A stretch of DNA of 64,000 nt, taken from NCBI RefSeq assembly GCF_024160145.1, contig NZ_JAMYWQ010000006.1:1-64000 (forward strand). The letters run 5' to 3'. A program made the position numbers and the translations under genes. The notes under the pieces are model-generated. The model saw only the letters and a list, made by a program, of their open reading frames with translations. It made no database searches and was not told the DNA's origin. Every line of letters starts with the position of its first letter. The stretch's first letter is position 1. Shown one piece after another: positions 1 to 9,629 of this stretch. The DNA comes from Serratia nevei. Its GTDB lineage: Bacteria > Pseudomonadota > Gammaproteobacteria > Enterobacterales > Enterobacteriaceae.

Positions 1-2
1 TC

Positions 3-149
3 GCGAGTGCCAGACACCGGTTGAATACCAGCGTGCTGGAAGGGATGAACAATAAGATAAAGGTGATGAAGCGGATGGCTTATGGATACCGGGATAACGC
101 TTACTTCTTCCTGAAAATCAAAGCAGCATTCCCCGGTAAAACGCGATGA
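3..149 (+). pseudogene. ISL3-family transposase, C-terminal fragment
   Basis: An open frame runs in from the left edge and stops at a TGA at 147-149. It encodes about 48 residues, including LEGMNNKIKVMKRMAYGYRD and YFFLKIKAAFPGKTR. This is the characteristic C-terminal tail of ISL3-type transposases, the DDE-type enzymes that move ISL3 elements. Only the tail is in view, so I cannot tell an intact element from a remnant. The fadL terminator begins a few bases after the stop, and I see no obvious terminal inverted repeat in that gap. The fragment looks less GC-rich than the neighbouring genes. Confidence 0.75.
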
Positions 150-151
150 AC

Positions 152-184
152 CAAAAAAAAGCGCCCCGGAGGGCGCTTTGGCAT
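152..184 (-). terminator. Rho-independent terminator of fadL
   Basis: Read on the minus strand, AAAGCGCC pairs with GGCGCTTT around a short loop and is followed by a run of T. It lies about 20 bases beyond the fadL stop. The same hairpin is symmetrical enough to stop transcription arriving from the transposase fragment. Confidence 0.8.
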
Positions 185-202
185 CCATATCAAACCGCGA
201 GA

Positions 203-1525
203 TTAGAAGCGGTAGTTGAAGTTGGCGCCGTACAGCCAGGCTTTACCTTCGGATCTGAAGGTGTATGGGCCTTCGTTGATGGTCACTTTCTGGCCGTGCA
301 TGTAGGAAACACCGACGTCAACCGAGGCGTCTTTGTTGAACGCGTAGGAAGTACCGGCGCTCAGCCACAGACGATCCTGATCCGGGATGGAGATCGAGCG
401 GTTCTGGGCCGGTACCGGGCTGTCATCGAAGGCGATACCGCCGCGGAAGGTCCAGTTGTCGTCATAGAAGTAGGTGGTGCCCAGTGCGATGCGGTAAGCG
501 TCACGGAAGCCTTCATGCTTCTCGAACAGGGTTTTACCGTTGCTGCCGGTCGCTTTCAGCTGTTGGAACTGGCTCCAGGTCGTGTAGGCCAGGCTGTAGT
601 GAATGGCCCATTTTGGCGCAACCTTGTTGTAACCCGACAGTTCCCACATTTCCGGCAGGTTCAGGTCCAAAGAACCTGGGATGGTGTTACCGTTGGTGCC
701 TAAAGGCAGACCGTAGGAACCCAGCAAGTCGTTGTAGGCCGATGGCAGGCTGCTTTTGTAATCGCCGTCAAACTTGATTTTGACTTCGGAGCGATAGGTG
801 AAGCCGTAACGGTTGTTTTCGTCCACTTCATACAGGATGCCGGCGTTCCAGCCGTAACCCCATTTGTCGCCTTTCAGATGCGAAATCTGGGTATCGGCCG
901 GGATCTGTGAAACCGGGCCGACCAACGGCGTCGGCAGCTTACCTGAACCGGCAAGCAGCTGCGGCAATTCGCCAGCGTAGCGTTCCAGTTTGGCTTTGGC
1001 GTACACCGCATCGAAGCCCAGACCGAAGCTAAAGTGCTGATTCAGGCGGTAAGCGCCGCTCAGGTTCAGGTTCACCGTTTGCAGATCGGTTTTACCGCCA
1101 TAAGCGCCGGCGGTGTAACCGTCGTTGAATTCGGTCGCCAGACCGAAGTTGCTGGTGACCGAGGCGCCAACGGCGAATTGGTCGTTAAGAGGTTGCACAT
1201 AATGCAGGTTCGGCACCCAGGCGGTCGGCGCGATGTTTTTCGCATCCAGGCTGGCCCCCGAAGGGGATTTGCCGGAAATGTCTACGTCCGGATCGATAAA
1301 GACCGCCCCGATCGAGAGTTCCGGGCGGGTATACATCGTCAGGAGGGCTGGGTTGCGGCTGGCGGAAGCCGCCGTATCCGCCATGGCGCCTTCGCCAGAA
1401 TACGCACGCCCTAAACCAGCTGATGAAAACTCATTCAGCTGGAATCCTGCGGCAGACACGTTTGAAGAAATAATTGCCACTGCAGCTGCGAGAGCTGATT
1501 TAGTGAATAGGTTTTTCTGGCTCAT
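203..1525 (-). CDS. fadL: Long-chain fatty acid outer-membrane channel FadL
   Basis: The product is a 14-stranded outer-membrane barrel (family knowledge) that carries exogenous long-chain fatty acids into the periplasm for beta-oxidation. A signal peptide ([20 protein letters not shown], ending at VSA/AG) precedes a mature N-terminus that starts with the FadL-type [20 protein letters not shown]. The last residues, ANFNYRF, end in phenylalanine as expected of a barrel protein. The ATG at 1525 is preferred over a TTG two codons upstream because TGAGG lies 8 bases before it. The length of 440 residues is normal. FadR-like sites lie upstream, and fadI and fadJ are next door. Confidence 0.97.
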   Translation of the reverse strand: MSQKNLFTKSALAAAVAIISSNVSAAGFQLNEFSSAGLGRAYSGEGAMADTAASASRNPALLTMYTRPELSIGAVFIDPDVDISGKSPSGASLDAKNIAPTAWVPNLHYVQPLNDQFAVGASVTSNFGLATEFNDGYTAGAYGGKTDLQTVNLNLSGAYRLNQHFSFGLGFDAVYAKAKLERYAGELPQLLAGSGKLPTPLVGPVSQIPADTQISHLKGDKWGYGWNAGILYEVDENNRYGFTYRSEVKIKFDGDYKSSLPSAYNDLLGSYGLPLGTNGNTIPGSLDLNLPEMWELSGYNKVAPKWAIHYSLAYTTWSQFQQLKATGSNGKTLFEKHEGFRDAYRIALGTTYFYDDNWTFRGGIAFDDSPVPAQNRSISIPDQDRLWLSAGTSYAFNKDASVDVGVSYMHGQKVTINEGPYTFRSEGKAWLYGANFNYRF

Positions 1526-1639
1526 GACCAAAACCTCATTATGTGTTTATTATTTAAACTATGTTACGCAAAGTAACAAGGAGCGCGGGATTGTAGGGTC
1601 CGTTATCATTCAGACAAATCAGACCAGTGGCTGAAGTAT

Positions 1640-1650
1640 AGGTCTGACCT
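1640..1650. promoter_or_regulatory. FadR-like operator upstream of fadL
   Basis: AGGTCTGACCT is a perfect 5-1-5 inverted repeat with the core of FadR operators (GGTCnGACC). It sits about 115 bases upstream of the fadL start. The identical 11-mer, on the other strand, lies before fadI at 2371-2381. FadR is known to repress fad genes until acyl-CoA accumulates. Confidence 0.65.
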
Positions 1651-1777
1651 GTGAAAATGTTGCAAGTTTGTTTTTGAAATATTTCCGCTCTGATATCAAA
1701 AAAGAGATCTGCTTAACAAAAAGCCGACGGAGAATAACAAAATTCTGACTGTTTCTTAGCAGGCGCACATTTTTATT

Positions 1778-1793
1778 TGTGATTTCCATCACT
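1778..1793. promoter_or_regulatory. CRP-like site between fadL and yfcZ
   Basis: TGTGATTTCCATCACT fits TGTGA-N6-TCACA with one mismatch. Catabolite control of fatty-acid genes by cAMP-CRP is established in E. coli. Assignment of this copy to fadL or yfcZ is inference. Confidence 0.45.
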
Positions 1794-1929
1794 TAAAGTA
1801 CCCATTAAAAGTAAGTGCTAGTGATCGCCGGTGCGGCAGAGTAAAATACCCGCAGAATTTTGTGGCTTTGTGCCGGTGAGTAAAACGGCAATCTGGGCTG
1901 ATAACCGAGGCCCTTGAGGAGAACTAATC

Positions 1930-2226
1930 ATGTCAGATGCAATTAATAAATGCAGTGCCCAGGAAACGGCCGCGTGCTGTTGCGTGGATGTCGGCACCGT
2001 GATGGATAACACCGATTGCACCGCGTCCTACAGCCAGGTGTTCAGCAATCAACAAGATGCGCAAGCGATGCTGGCGGCCCTGAGCGAAAAGGCGCGTGCG
2101 GTAGAATCCGATCCCTGTGACATCAGCAGTAGCATTAAACCGGTTGACGGCGGCGTGCAATTGGAGGCCGATTTCACCTTCGCTTGTCAGGCGGAAACTC
2201 TGATCTTCCAGCTCGGCCTGCGTTAA
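1930..2226 (+). CDS. yfcZ: YfcZ/YiiS family protein (DUF406)
   Basis: This is a 98-residue cytoplasmic protein of unknown function. It is recognisable as YfcZ by its sequence (MSDAINKCSAQETAACCCVD near the start) and by its position between fadL and fadI, as in E. coli. It has a CCC run at about residues 16-18 and further cysteines at about 33, 61 and 88. I see no signal peptide or membrane segment. A GAGGAG ribosome binding site precedes the ATG. No function should be read into the fad neighbourhood beyond conserved synteny. Confidence 0.9.
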   Translation: MSDAINKCSAQETAACCCVDVGTVMDNTDCTASYSQVFSNQQDAQAMLAALSEKARAVESDPCDISSSIKPVDGGVQLEADFTFACQAETLIFQLGLR

Positions 2227-2370
2227 CTCCCCGTTTTATCCCCCGGCGCCGCCTGCCGCGCGCCGGGGATGACCTTCCCCACACCGCCTCCGATAGAAAG
2301 TGCGCCTGCTCGCAGTTTTGATCTCTGCCGGTTTGCCAAATGTAACCGTTTGGTTAACAATGACCTCATC

Positions 2371-2381
2371 AGGTCAGACCT
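2371..2381. promoter_or_regulatory. FadR-like operator upstream of fadI
   Basis: AGGTCAGACCT lies about 45 bases before the fadI ATG, where a repressor would block the promoter or early transcription. It is the same 11-mer as the fadL site read on the other strand. The flanking sequence ATC...CTT extends the resemblance to E. coli fad operators. Confidence 0.65.
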
Positions 2382-2424
2382 CTTTCTGCCCATTGCGCTG
2401 ACGTTATTTTCTTCAGGAGCATTT

Positions 2425-3735
2425 ATGAGTAAGGCACTGCCGTTGGTGACCCGTCATGGTGACCGCATTGCGATTGTGAATGGACTGCGTACCCCCTTTG
2501 CCAAACAGGCGACTGCCTACCACGGCATTCCGGCGGTGGATTTAGGGAAAACGGCGGTGAGCGAGCTGTTGGCGCGCAGCGGCATCGATCCACAGCTTAT
2601 CGAACAGCTGGTGTTCGGCCAGGTGGTGCAAATGCCCGAGGCGCCGAACATCGCGCGTGAAATCGTGCTCGGCACCGGCATGAGCGTCCATACCGACGCC
2701 TACAGCGTATCGCGCGCCTGCGCCACCAGCTTCCAGGCGATCGCCAACGTGGCGGAGAGCATCATGGCCGGCAGCATCAGCGTCGGCATCGCCGGCGGCG
2801 CGGACTCTTCTTCCGTCTTGCCGATCGGCGTCAGCAAGGCGCTGGCGCGCACGTTGGTGGACGTCAACAAGGCGCGCACGCTGTCGCAGCGTCTCAAACT
2901 GTTCAGCCGGCTGAAGTTCCGCGATCTGATGCCGGTGCCGCCGGCGGTAGCGGAGTATTCCACTGGCCTGCGCATGGGCGATACCGCCGAACAGATGGCG
3001 AAGAGCCACGGCATCACCCGCGAGGCGCAGGATGCGCTGGCGCACCGTTCCCATGAGCTGGCGGCCAAGGCCTGGCAGCAGGGGTGGTTGCGCGATGAGG
3101 TGATGACCGCCTACGTGCCGCCTTATCGCGCGCAGCTTTCTGAAGACAACAACATTCGCAAAGACTCCAGCCTGGCTTCCTACGCCAAGCTGAAACCAGC
3201 GTTCGATCGCAAGCACGGCAGCGTTACCGCAGCCAACAGCACGCCGCTGACCGACGGCGCGGCGGCGGTATTGATGATGAGCGAATCGCGCGCCAAAGAG
3301 CTGGGGCTGCAGCCGCTGGGCTATTTGCGCAGCTTCGCCTTCGCCGCCATCGACGTATGGGAAGACATGCTGCTGGGGCCATCTTACGCCACGCCGCTGG
3401 CGCTGGATCGTGCCGGCATCGGCCTGGCCGATCTGACGCTCATCGACATGCATGAAGCCTTCGCCGCGCAAACGCTGGCCAACCTGAAGATGTTCGCCAG
3501 CGAAGAGTTCGCCCGCGAGAAGCTCGGCCGCAGCCAGGCGATCGGCGAAGTGGACATGGACAAATTCAACGTCCTGGGCGGTTCTATCGCCTATGGCCAC
3601 CCGTTCGCCGCCACCGGCGCGCGCATGATCACTCAGACGCTGCATGAGCTGAAACGGCGTGGCGGCGGGCTGGGCCTGACCACCGCCTGCGCCGCCGGCG
3701 GATTAGGGGCCGCGATGATCGTGGAGGTGGAATGA
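2425..3735 (+). CDS. fadI: 3-ketoacyl-CoA thiolase FadI
   Basis: FadI is the thiolase subunit of the FadIJ beta-oxidation complex and cleaves 3-ketoacyl-CoA to acetyl-CoA and a shortened acyl-CoA. The nucleophilic cysteine is Cys99 in SRACATSF. The catalytic histidine is about His392 in [11 protein letters not shown], and the second cysteine is near 422 in [10 protein letters not shown]. The start at 2425 follows CAGGAGC and gives 436 residues, the size of the E. coli protein. A longer frame opens at 2269 but runs through the FadR site and lacks family similarity. The stop overlaps fadJ by 4 bases (ATGA), indicating translational coupling. Confidence 0.97.
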   Translation: MSKALPLVTRHGDRIAIVNGLRTPFAKQATAYHGIPAVDLGKTAVSELLARSGIDPQLIEQLVFGQVVQMPEAPNIAREIVLGTGMSVHTDAYSVSRACATSFQAIANVAESIMAGSISVGIAGGADSSSVLPIGVSKALARTLVDVNKARTLSQRLKLFSRLKFRDLMPVPPAVAEYSTGLRMGDTAEQMAKSHGITREAQDALAHRSHELAAKAWQQGWLRDEVMTAYVPPYRAQLSEDNNIRKDSSLASYAKLKPAFDRKHGSVTAANSTPLTDGAAAVLMMSESRAKELGLQPLGYLRSFAFAAIDVWEDMLLGPSYATPLALDRAGIGLADLTLIDMHEAFAAQTLANLKMFASEEFAREKLGRSQAIGEVDMDKFNVLGGSIAYGHPFAATGARMITQTLHELKRRGGGLGLTTACAAGGLGAAMIVEVE

Positions 3736-5900
3736 TGAGCTTTGAAAACGCATTGCATGAACAGCGCGCCAAACCGTCGGCCTTTCAACTGACGATTCGC
3801 CCCGACAACATCGGCGTGATCACCATCGACGTACCGGGCGACAAGGTGAATACGCTCAAGGCCGAGTTCGTCGAACAGGTGAACGACGTGCTGATCCGGG
3901 CGCAGCAGCATACTGCGCTGGAAGGGGTGGTGATCGTCTCCGGCAAGCCGGACTCGTTTATCGCCGGCGCCGACATCACCATGATCGCTGCCTGCACCAG
4001 CGCCAAAGAGGCGGAAACGCTGGCCAAAAAAGGGCAGAGCACGCTGGCGCAGATCGCCGCTTTCCCGGTGCCCGTGGTGGCGGCCATTCACGGCGCCTGC
4101 CTGGGCGGTGGCCTGGAACTGGCGCTGGCCTGCCACGGCCGCGTCTGTTCGCTGGATGACAAAACCGCGCTCGGCCTGCCGGAAGTGCAGCTGGGCCTGC
4201 TGCCGGGCTCCGGCGGCACGCAGCGCCTGCCGCGTCTGATCGGCGCCGCCAAGGCGCTGGACATGATCCTGACCGGCAAGCACATTCGCGCCCGCCAGGC
4301 GCTGCGCATGGGGTTGGTGGACGACGCCGTGCCGCAGTCGATTTTGTTGCAGACCGCCATCGAGCGGGTGAAACAGGGCTGGAAACACCAACGCGTGCTG
4401 CCGTGGCAGGATCGCCTGCTCAACGGCCCGCTGGGCAGAAATCTGCTGTTCAGCATCGTGCGCAAGAAAACGTTGGCGAAAACCCACGGCAACTACCCGG
4501 CGGCGGAGCGCATCATTCAGGTGGTGCGCTCCGGGCTGGATCACGGCAGCGCCAGCGGTTATGAGGCTGAAGCGCGCGCCTTCGGCGAACTGGCTATGAC
4601 GCCGCAGTCGGCGGCGCTGCGCAGTCTGTTCTTCGCCTCCACCGCGCTGAAAAAAGAGCGGGGCGGCAATGCGCAGCCGCGCGCCCTGCATCGCGTCGGC
4701 ATTCTCGGCGGCGGCCTGATGGGCGGCGGTATCGCCTGCGTCACCGCCACCCGCGGCGGTTTACCGGTTCGTATCAAAGACATCAATGAAACCGGCATCA
4801 ATCACGCGCTGAAATACAGCTGGGACGTGCTCGGCAAGCGGGTACGCAGCAAGCGCATGAGCCCGGCGGAGCGGCAAAAACAGATGATGCTGATCTCCGG
4901 CTCTACCGATTACACCGGCTTTGAACAGGTGGATATCGTGGTCGAGGCGGTGTTCGAGGATCTGGCGCTGAAGCAGCAGATGGTGGCCGAGGTCGAAGCG
5001 AACTGCGCGGCGCATACCGTGTTCGCCTCCAACACCTCCTCGCTGCCTATCGGCCGCATCGCCGAAAAGGCCCAGCGGCCGCAGCAGGTGATCGGCCTGC
5101 ACTACTTCAGCCCGGTGGACAAAATGCCGTTGGTGGAAGTGATCCCGCATGCCGGCACCAGCGAAGAGACCGTTGCCACCACCGTGGCGCTGGCGCACAA
5201 GCAGGGCAAGACCGCCATTGTGGTGGGCGACAGCGCCGGTTTTTACGTCAACCGCATCCTGGCGCCTTACATCAACGAAGCGGCGCGCTGCCTGCTGGAA
5301 GGCGAGCCGATTGAGTCGCTGGACAAGGCGCTGGTGGACTTCGGTTTCCCGGTCGGCCCGATCGCCCTGCTGGATGAAGTGGGCATCGACGTCGGCACCA
5401 AGATCATTCCGGTTCTGGTCGAGGCGCTGGGGCCGCGTTTCGCCGCGCCGGCCGCGTTCGATGCGGTGCTGAAAGACGGGCGCAAAGGGCGCAAGAACGG
5501 CCGCGGCTTCTATCTCTACCCGAGCGAGGGGCAGCAGCGGCAGCGGCGCAAACGTGCGGACACTTCATTGTATACGCTGCTCGGCGTTACGCCGAAGGCG
5601 CACATGCTGCCGGCGACCATCGCCCAGCGCTGCGTGATGATGATGCTGAACGAAGCGGCCCGCTGCCTGGATGAAGGTGTGATCCGCAGTGCGCGCGACG
5701 GCGATATCGGCGCGGTGTTCGGTATCGGCTTCCCGCCGTTCCTCGGCGGCCCGTTCCGCTATATGGACGAGCTCGGTGCCGAGAAAGTAGTGAAGACGCT
5801 GGAATACCTGCGCCAGCAGCACGGCGAGCACTTCGCGCCGTGCGAACGCCTGCAGCGCATGGCGCGGCAGGGCGAACGTTTTTACCCGCTGGGGAGCTGA
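3732..5900 (+). CDS. fadJ: Fatty acid oxidation complex alpha subunit FadJ
   Basis: This multifunctional enzyme has an N-terminal enoyl-CoA hydratase/isomerase domain (about residues 1-190) and a C-terminal 3-hydroxyacyl-CoA dehydrogenase. The first shows the oxyanion-hole segments IAGADI and [15 protein letters not shown] and the [20 protein letters not shown] stretch. The second begins at the NAD-binding [13 protein letters not shown] and carries [15 protein letters not shown]. At 722 residues it is slightly longer than E. coli FadJ. Two adjacent ATG codons (3732 and 3735) are both possible starts. It acts with FadI on acyl-CoAs. Confidence 0.97.
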   Translation: MMSFENALHEQRAKPSAFQLTIRPDNIGVITIDVPGDKVNTLKAEFVEQVNDVLIRAQQHTALEGVVIVSGKPDSFIAGADITMIAACTSAKEAETLAKKGQSTLAQIAAFPVPVVAAIHGACLGGGLELALACHGRVCSLDDKTALGLPEVQLGLLPGSGGTQRLPRLIGAAKALDMILTGKHIRARQALRMGLVDDAVPQSILLQTAIERVKQGWKHQRVLPWQDRLLNGPLGRNLLFSIVRKKTLAKTHGNYPAAERIIQVVRSGLDHGSASGYEAEARAFGELAMTPQSAALRSLFFASTALKKERGGNAQPRALHRVGILGGGLMGGGIACVTATRGGLPVRIKDINETGINHALKYSWDVLGKRVRSKRMSPAERQKQMMLISGSTDYTGFEQVDIVVEAVFEDLALKQQMVAEVEANCAAHTVFASNTSSLPIGRIAEKAQRPQQVIGLHYFSPVDKMPLVEVIPHAGTSEETVATTVALAHKQGKTAIVVGDSAGFYVNRILAPYINEAARCLLEGEPIESLDKALVDFGFPVGPIALLDEVGIDVGTKIIPVLVEALGPRFAAPAAFDAVLKDGRKGRKNGRGFYLYPSEGQQRQRRKRADTSLYTLLGVTPKAHMLPATIAQRCVMMMLNEAARCLDEGVIRSARDGDIGAVFGIGFPPFLGGPFRYMDELGAEKVVKTLEYLRQQHGEHFAPCERLQRMARQGERFYPLGS

Positions 5901-6288
5901 ACGCAGGGCGGCCCGATTTGCACTATAGTTGCAACAGGGCCGCGTTGTGATCGCCATCACTCCTTGCAACAGCTTCAGCCGGTGAGGCTGTACAGCGAGG
6001 CAGCGGCAGCGGTAAGTTAGCTTGACCGTCATCAATAAATTTCATGGCGGCAAGGTTAAAATTTAACCCGTTGAATTGCTTGTTCTGTGAGCAATCGAGG
6101 TTTGCGTGGGGAGGATTGCTGTAAAAAACAGCGTTTTCTTTAGGTAAACTTTCAGGCAAAATGCCCGGCCGCCATAAAGAGACGGCGCGTTATCGTTTTA
6201 AAGCTTTGGCTTTGGGTTGTAAAACTCGGCGGTACAGCACGCACGGCGTTTCTGTATAGCGTTACTTTGTCAACAACAGCGGTGCAAT
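5901..6288. other. Long intergenic region upstream of sixA
   Basis: These 388 bases hold no convincing gene. Visible elements are a CRP-like TGTGATCGCCATCACT at 5946-5961, flanked by two copies of TTGCAACAG (near 5930 and 5964), and a small hairpin GCTGT/ACAGC near 6119-6134 followed by TTTTCTTT. The length suggests the sixA promoter lies well upstream of the coding start, or that an undetected small RNA is encoded here. Confidence 0.45.
5946..5961. promoter_or_regulatory. CRP-like site downstream of fadJ
   Basis: TGTGATCGCCATCACT matches TGTGA-N6-TCACA at all but the last base. It lies 46 bases after the fadJ stop and more than 300 bases before sixA. Any regulatory target is inferred. Confidence 0.4.
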
Positions 6289-6771
6289 ATGCAAGTTTTG
6301 ATTATGCGTCACGGAGAGGCGGCGCTCGAGGCAGCCAGCGATGCGGTAAGGCCCCTTACCCTGTGCGGGCGCGACGAGTCCCGTCAGATGGCGGCCTGGT
6401 TGAACACCAAGTCTGTGGATATTGAACGCGTGCTGGTCAGCCCCTATCTGCGGGCTGAACAGACGCTGGCGACGGTGCGTGAAGCCTTGACGCTGCCGGA
6501 GGGCGAAGAAGTGCTGCCCGAGCTGACGCCGGGCGGCAACGCCGAACAGGTCGGCAGCTATCTGCAGGCGCTGGCGATGCAAGGGGTGAGCTCGGTGCTG
6601 ATCGTGTCGCACCTGCCGCTGGTGGGGTATCTGGTGGCCGAACTGTGTCCGGGCGAGTGCCCGCCGATGTTCGCGACCTCAGCGATTGCCAACGTCGATC
6701 TGCCGGCGGACGGCAGCTACGGCAAGTTTGAATGGCAGGTCAGCCCGTCGCAGGTGATGGCCAAAGTGTGA
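6289..6771 (+). CDS. sixA: Phosphohistidine phosphatase SixA
   Basis: SixA removes phosphate from histidine residues. In E. coli it acts on the HPt domain of ArcB and on the nitrogen PTS protein NPr. This 160-residue protein starts with MQVLIMRHGEA, placing the catalytic His8 in the RHG motif of the histidine phosphatase superfamily. The second conserved histidine is in VSHLPLVGYL. It is single-domain and cytoplasmic, follows a long untranslated region after fadJ, and is convergent with smrB. Confidence 0.93.
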   Translation: MQVLIMRHGEAALEAASDAVRPLTLCGRDESRQMAAWLNTKSVDIERVLVSPYLRAEQTLATVREALTLPEGEEVLPELTPGGNAEQVGSYLQALAMQGVSSVLIVSHLPLVGYLVAELCPGECPPMFATSAIANVDLPADGSYGKFEWQVSPSQVMAKV

Positions 6772-6794
6772 ACCGCAGATTCGCTGCGGAATAA

Positions 6795-6825
6795 ACTCAG
6801 GGCGATGTCTGACATCGCCCTGAGT
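6795..6825. terminator. Bidirectional hairpin between sixA and smrB
   Basis: A perfect 15-bp inverted repeat (ACTCAGGGCGATGTC / GACATCGCCCTGAGT) with one base at its centre lies between the convergent sixA and smrB stops. It is followed by CGTTTCTG. A stem this strong at a convergent junction is most likely a shared terminator, although the U-run is poor. Confidence 0.65.
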
Positions 6826-6839
6826 CGTTTCTGCGACGG

Positions 6840-7370
6840 CTATTCGGCCAGCTCTACCAACAGCAGGATGGCGGCGTTGCCGCCCCATTCCTTCGGCGCC
6901 TGGTGGAACGCCAGCACGTCGGGATGCTGCGCCAGCCACAGCGGCGTTTGCTGTTTGAGGATGTGCTTGCCGTGCCCGTGCATCACGCAGGCGCAGTGCA
7001 CGTGTTCGCGTTTGCAGGCGGCGATCAGCGCCCCCAGTTCCTGCTTGGCCTGCAGCTGGGTCAGGCCGTGCAAATCGAGAAACAGCTCCGGCGAATAATC
7101 GCCGCGCCGCAGCTTCTTCAGCTCATAAGGGCTGCTGCCGGGGCGTATGTAGCGCGTCGGGCCTTCCTCTTCCAGCTGCGGCTGGTATTCATCTGAAAAA
7201 TAATAGCTGGCATCGACCTGCTCCTGCAGCAGCCGCTGCGGGGCAATCTGTTTGACCTTGGGCTTCGGCGGGCGGTGGACGATGGTGTCCTGGCGCAGTT
7301 TTTTCGCGCCCGCCACCGACTCTCTGAAGAGCTGTTGTTCGTCTTTGCTCAGAGGGGGCTTGTTCTTCAT
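6840..7370 (-). CDS. smrB: Ribosome rescue endonuclease SmrB (YfcN)
   Basis: SmrB cleaves mRNA between collided ribosomes. The 176-residue protein has a charged N-terminal extension (about residues 1-85) that, by analogy with E. coli, contacts the ribosome. A C-terminal Smr domain follows, with [15 protein letters not shown] and [10 protein letters not shown], the DLHG and HGxG signatures. It is transcribed divergently from prmB, as in E. coli. Confidence 0.93.
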   Translation of the reverse strand: MKNKPPLSKDEQQLFRESVAGAKKLRQDTIVHRPPKPKVKQIAPQRLLQEQVDASYYFSDEYQPQLEEEGPTRYIRPGSSPYELKKLRRGDYSPELFLDLHGLTQLQAKQELGALIAACKREHVHCACVMHGHGKHILKQQTPLWLAQHPDVLAFHQAPKEWGGNAAILLLVELAE

Positions 7371-7540
7371 GCTGCATTCACCGGAAATCGTTTATTTCGC
7401 TAGTTTACCTTGTGAATGCGCGCTGTCGACGCAAAACTCGGGCCAGAGTGAAAAGCGCGAGGGGCAAGCGTGATTTGTCGCGGGCTTCATGGCAAACTAG
7501 GCGGCTAAATCATGAAACACAGCGCCTGCCGGAGGGCAAA

Positions 7541-8473
7541 TTGGACAAAATTTTCGTCGACGAAGCAGTGAATGAACTGCACACCATTCAAGATATGCTG
7601 CGCTGGACGGTAAGCCGCTTCAACGCCGCCAATATCTATTATGGTCACGGAACCGACAATCCGTGGGACGAAGCGGTGCAATTGGTGCTGCCAAGCCTGT
7701 TCCTGCCGTTGGACATTCCGGAGGACATGCACACCGCCCGTCTGACCTCCAGCGAGCGTCATCGCATCGTTGAACGCGTGATCCGCCGCGTCAACGAGCG
7801 CATCCCGGTCGCCTATCTGACCAATAAGGCCTGGTTCTGCGGCATGGAATTCTACGTCGACGAGCGCGTGCTGGTGCCGCGTTCGCCGATCGGCGAGTTG
7901 ATCAACGATCGCTTCAGCGCGCTGATCCCGCATCCGCCGCGTCATATCCTCGACATGTGCACCGGCAGCGGTTGCATCGCCATCGCCTGCGGCTACGCTT
8001 TCCCGGAAGCGGAAGTGGACGCGGTGGACATCTCCAGCGAGGTGCTGGCGGTGACCGAGCGCAACATTCAGGCGCATGGCGTCGAACACCAGGTGATCCC
8101 GATCCGTTCCGATCTGTTCCGCGACGTTCCCGCGATCCAGTACGATCTGATCGTCACCAACCCGCCGTACGTCGATGCGGAAGACATGTCCGATCTGCCG
8201 CAGGAGTTCCGCTTCGAGCCGGAACTGGGCCTGGCAGCAGGCAGTGACGGCCTGAAACTGGTGCGCCGCATCCTGGCCTGCGCGCCGGATTACCTGACCG
8301 ACGACGGCGTGCTGATTTGTGAGGTGGGCAACAGCATGGTGCATCTGATGGAGCAATATCCGGACATTCCGTTCACCTGGCTGGAGTTCGAAAACGGCGG
8401 CGACGGCGTGTTCATGCTGACCAAACAGCAGTTGGTGGATTGCAAGGATCACTTCAGCCTCTATCGCAGCTAA
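7541..8473 (+). CDS. prmB: Ribosomal protein L3 N5-glutamine methyltransferase PrmB
   Basis: PrmB methylates a glutamine of ribosomal protein L3 using S-adenosylmethionine. The SAM site is [13 protein letters not shown] and the catalytic loop is VTNPPYV. The likely start is the TTG at 7541, preceded by GGAGGG, which gives 310 residues beginning [13 protein letters not shown] and matches E. coli PrmB in length. The frame is open further upstream to 7412, but that part does not resemble the family. The gene heads the run prmB-aroC-mepA-yfcA-epmC-yfcL. Confidence 0.95.
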   Translation: MDKIFVDEAVNELHTIQDMLRWTVSRFNAANIYYGHGTDNPWDEAVQLVLPSLFLPLDIPEDMHTARLTSSERHRIVERVIRRVNERIPVAYLTNKAWFCGMEFYVDERVLVPRSPIGELINDRFSALIPHPPRHILDMCTGSGCIAIACGYAFPEAEVDAVDISSEVLAVTERNIQAHGVEHQVIPIRSDLFRDVPAIQYDLIVTNPPYVDAEDMSDLPQEFRFEPELGLAAGSDGLKLVRRILACAPDYLTDDGVLICEVGNSMVHLMEQYPDIPFTWLEFENGGDGVFMLTKQQLVDCKDHFSLYRS

Positions 8474-8538
8474 ACCGCATTTCCAGGGCCCGCACGGCGG
8501 GCCTGATAACGATAAAAGACTAACGGTAAGGAGCCGTG

Positions 8539-9624
8539 ATGGCAGGAAACAGTATTGGGCAGATTTTCCGCGTCACCACCTTCGGTGAATCTCACGGGGT
8601 GGCGCTGGGTTGTATCGTCGACGGCGTGCCGCCCGGCATCCCGCTCACCGAAGCCGACTTGCAACACGATCTGGACCGCCGTCGTCCGGGCACCTCGCGC
8701 TACACCACCCAGCGTCGCGAACCGGATCAGGTGCGCATTCTCTCCGGCGTATTCGAAGGCGTGACCACCGGCACCAGCATCGGGTTGATCATCGAAAACA
8801 CCGATCAGCGCTCACAAGACTACAGCGCCATCAAAGACGTGTTCCGTCCGGGGCATGCCGACTACACCTACGAACAAAAATACGGCCTGCGCGACTATCG
8901 CGGCGGCGGCCGCTCTTCGGCGCGTGAAACCGCCATGCGCGTCGCGGCGGGCGCTATCGCCAAGAAATACCTGCAGCAGAAGTTCGGCGTGCAGGTGCGC
9001 GGCTATCTGGCGCAGATCGGCGACGTGACCTGCGAGCTGAAAGACTGGGATCAGGTCGAGCAAAACCCGTTCTTCTGCCCGGACCCGGACAAGCTGGAAG
9101 CGCTGGACGAACTGATGCGCGCGCTGAAAAAAGAGGGCGACTCCATCGGCGCCAAGGTCAGCGTGATCGCTGAAAACGTGCCGGTTGGCCTGGGCGAGCC
9201 GGTGTTTGACCGCCTCGACGCCGATCTGGCGCACGCGCTGATGAGCATCAACGCGGTAAAAGGCGTGGAGATCGGCGACGGGTTCGCCGTGGTGACCAAA
9301 CGCGGCAGCGAAAACCGCGATGAAATCACCCCGGAAGGCTTCCAGAGCAACCATGCCGGCGGCATTCTCGGTGGTATCAGCAGTGGCCAACCGGTGGTGG
9401 CGCATCTGGCGCTGAAGCCGACCTCCAGTATCATGGTGCCGGGCCGCACCATCAATCGCCAGGGCGAAGCGGTGGAAATGGTCACCCGCGGCCGCCACGA
9501 TCCGTGCGTGGGCATCCGTGCCGTGCCGATCGCCGAAGCGATGATGGCGATCGTGCTGATGGATCACCTGCTGCGCCAGCGTGCGCAAAACGGTGATGTG
9601 GTTTCCGACGTGCCGCGCTGGTAA
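8539..9624 (+). CDS. aroC: Chorismate synthase
   Basis: AroC converts 5-enolpyruvylshikimate-3-phosphate to chorismate with reduced FMN, the last common step of aromatic amino-acid synthesis. Family signatures visible are GESHG near residue 16, [34 protein letters not shown] and [17 protein letters not shown]. The ATG at 8539 follows AAGGAGC and gives 361 residues, equal to the E. coli enzyme. A GTG just upstream at 8536 is not needed. It lies 65 bases after prmB and 5 bases before mepA, so cotranscription is likely. Confidence 0.98.
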   Translation: MAGNSIGQIFRVTTFGESHGVALGCIVDGVPPGIPLTEADLQHDLDRRRPGTSRYTTQRREPDQVRILSGVFEGVTTGTSIGLIIENTDQRSQDYSAIKDVFRPGHADYTYEQKYGLRDYRGGGRSSARETAMRVAAGAIAKKYLQQKFGVQVRGYLAQIGDVTCELKDWDQVEQNPFFCPDPDKLEALDELMRALKKEGDSIGAKVSVIAENVPVGLGEPVFDRLDADLAHALMSINAVKGVEIGDGFAVVTKRGSENRDEITPEGFQSNHAGGILGGISSGQPVVAHLALKPTSSIMVPGRTINRQGEAVEMVTRGRHDPCVGIRAVPIAEAMMAIVLMDHLLRQRAQNGDVVSDVPRW

Positions 9625-9629
9625 TCGCC

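Larger units (their letters stand above)
1526..1929. other. Intergenic region between divergent fadL and yfcZ
   Basis: This AT-rich stretch of about 400 bases carries the control signals for two divergent genes and no convincing ORF. It contains a FadR-like palindrome at 1640-1650, a weaker related site near 1616-1630 (TCAGACCAG) and a CRP-like site at 1778-1793. The sequence TTGAGGAGA just before 1930 supplies the yfcZ ribosome binding site. Confidence 0.7.

Noticed and set aside
2269-2424. Upstream extension of the fadI frame
   Set aside because: It would translate through the FadR operator, and the added residues have no counterpart in FadI. The ATG at 2425 has the proper ribosome binding site.
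2542-3645. A 367-codon open frame antisense to fadI
   Set aside because: It is a shadow frame caused by high GC at third positions. The protein is rich in His, Arg and Gln, with no recognisable domain, while the plus strand encodes an intact thiolase.
5923-6159. A 78-codon minus-strand frame in the fadJ-sixA gap
   Set aside because: It has no clear ribosome binding site or family resemblance and overlaps the CRP-like site. It is more likely non-coding.
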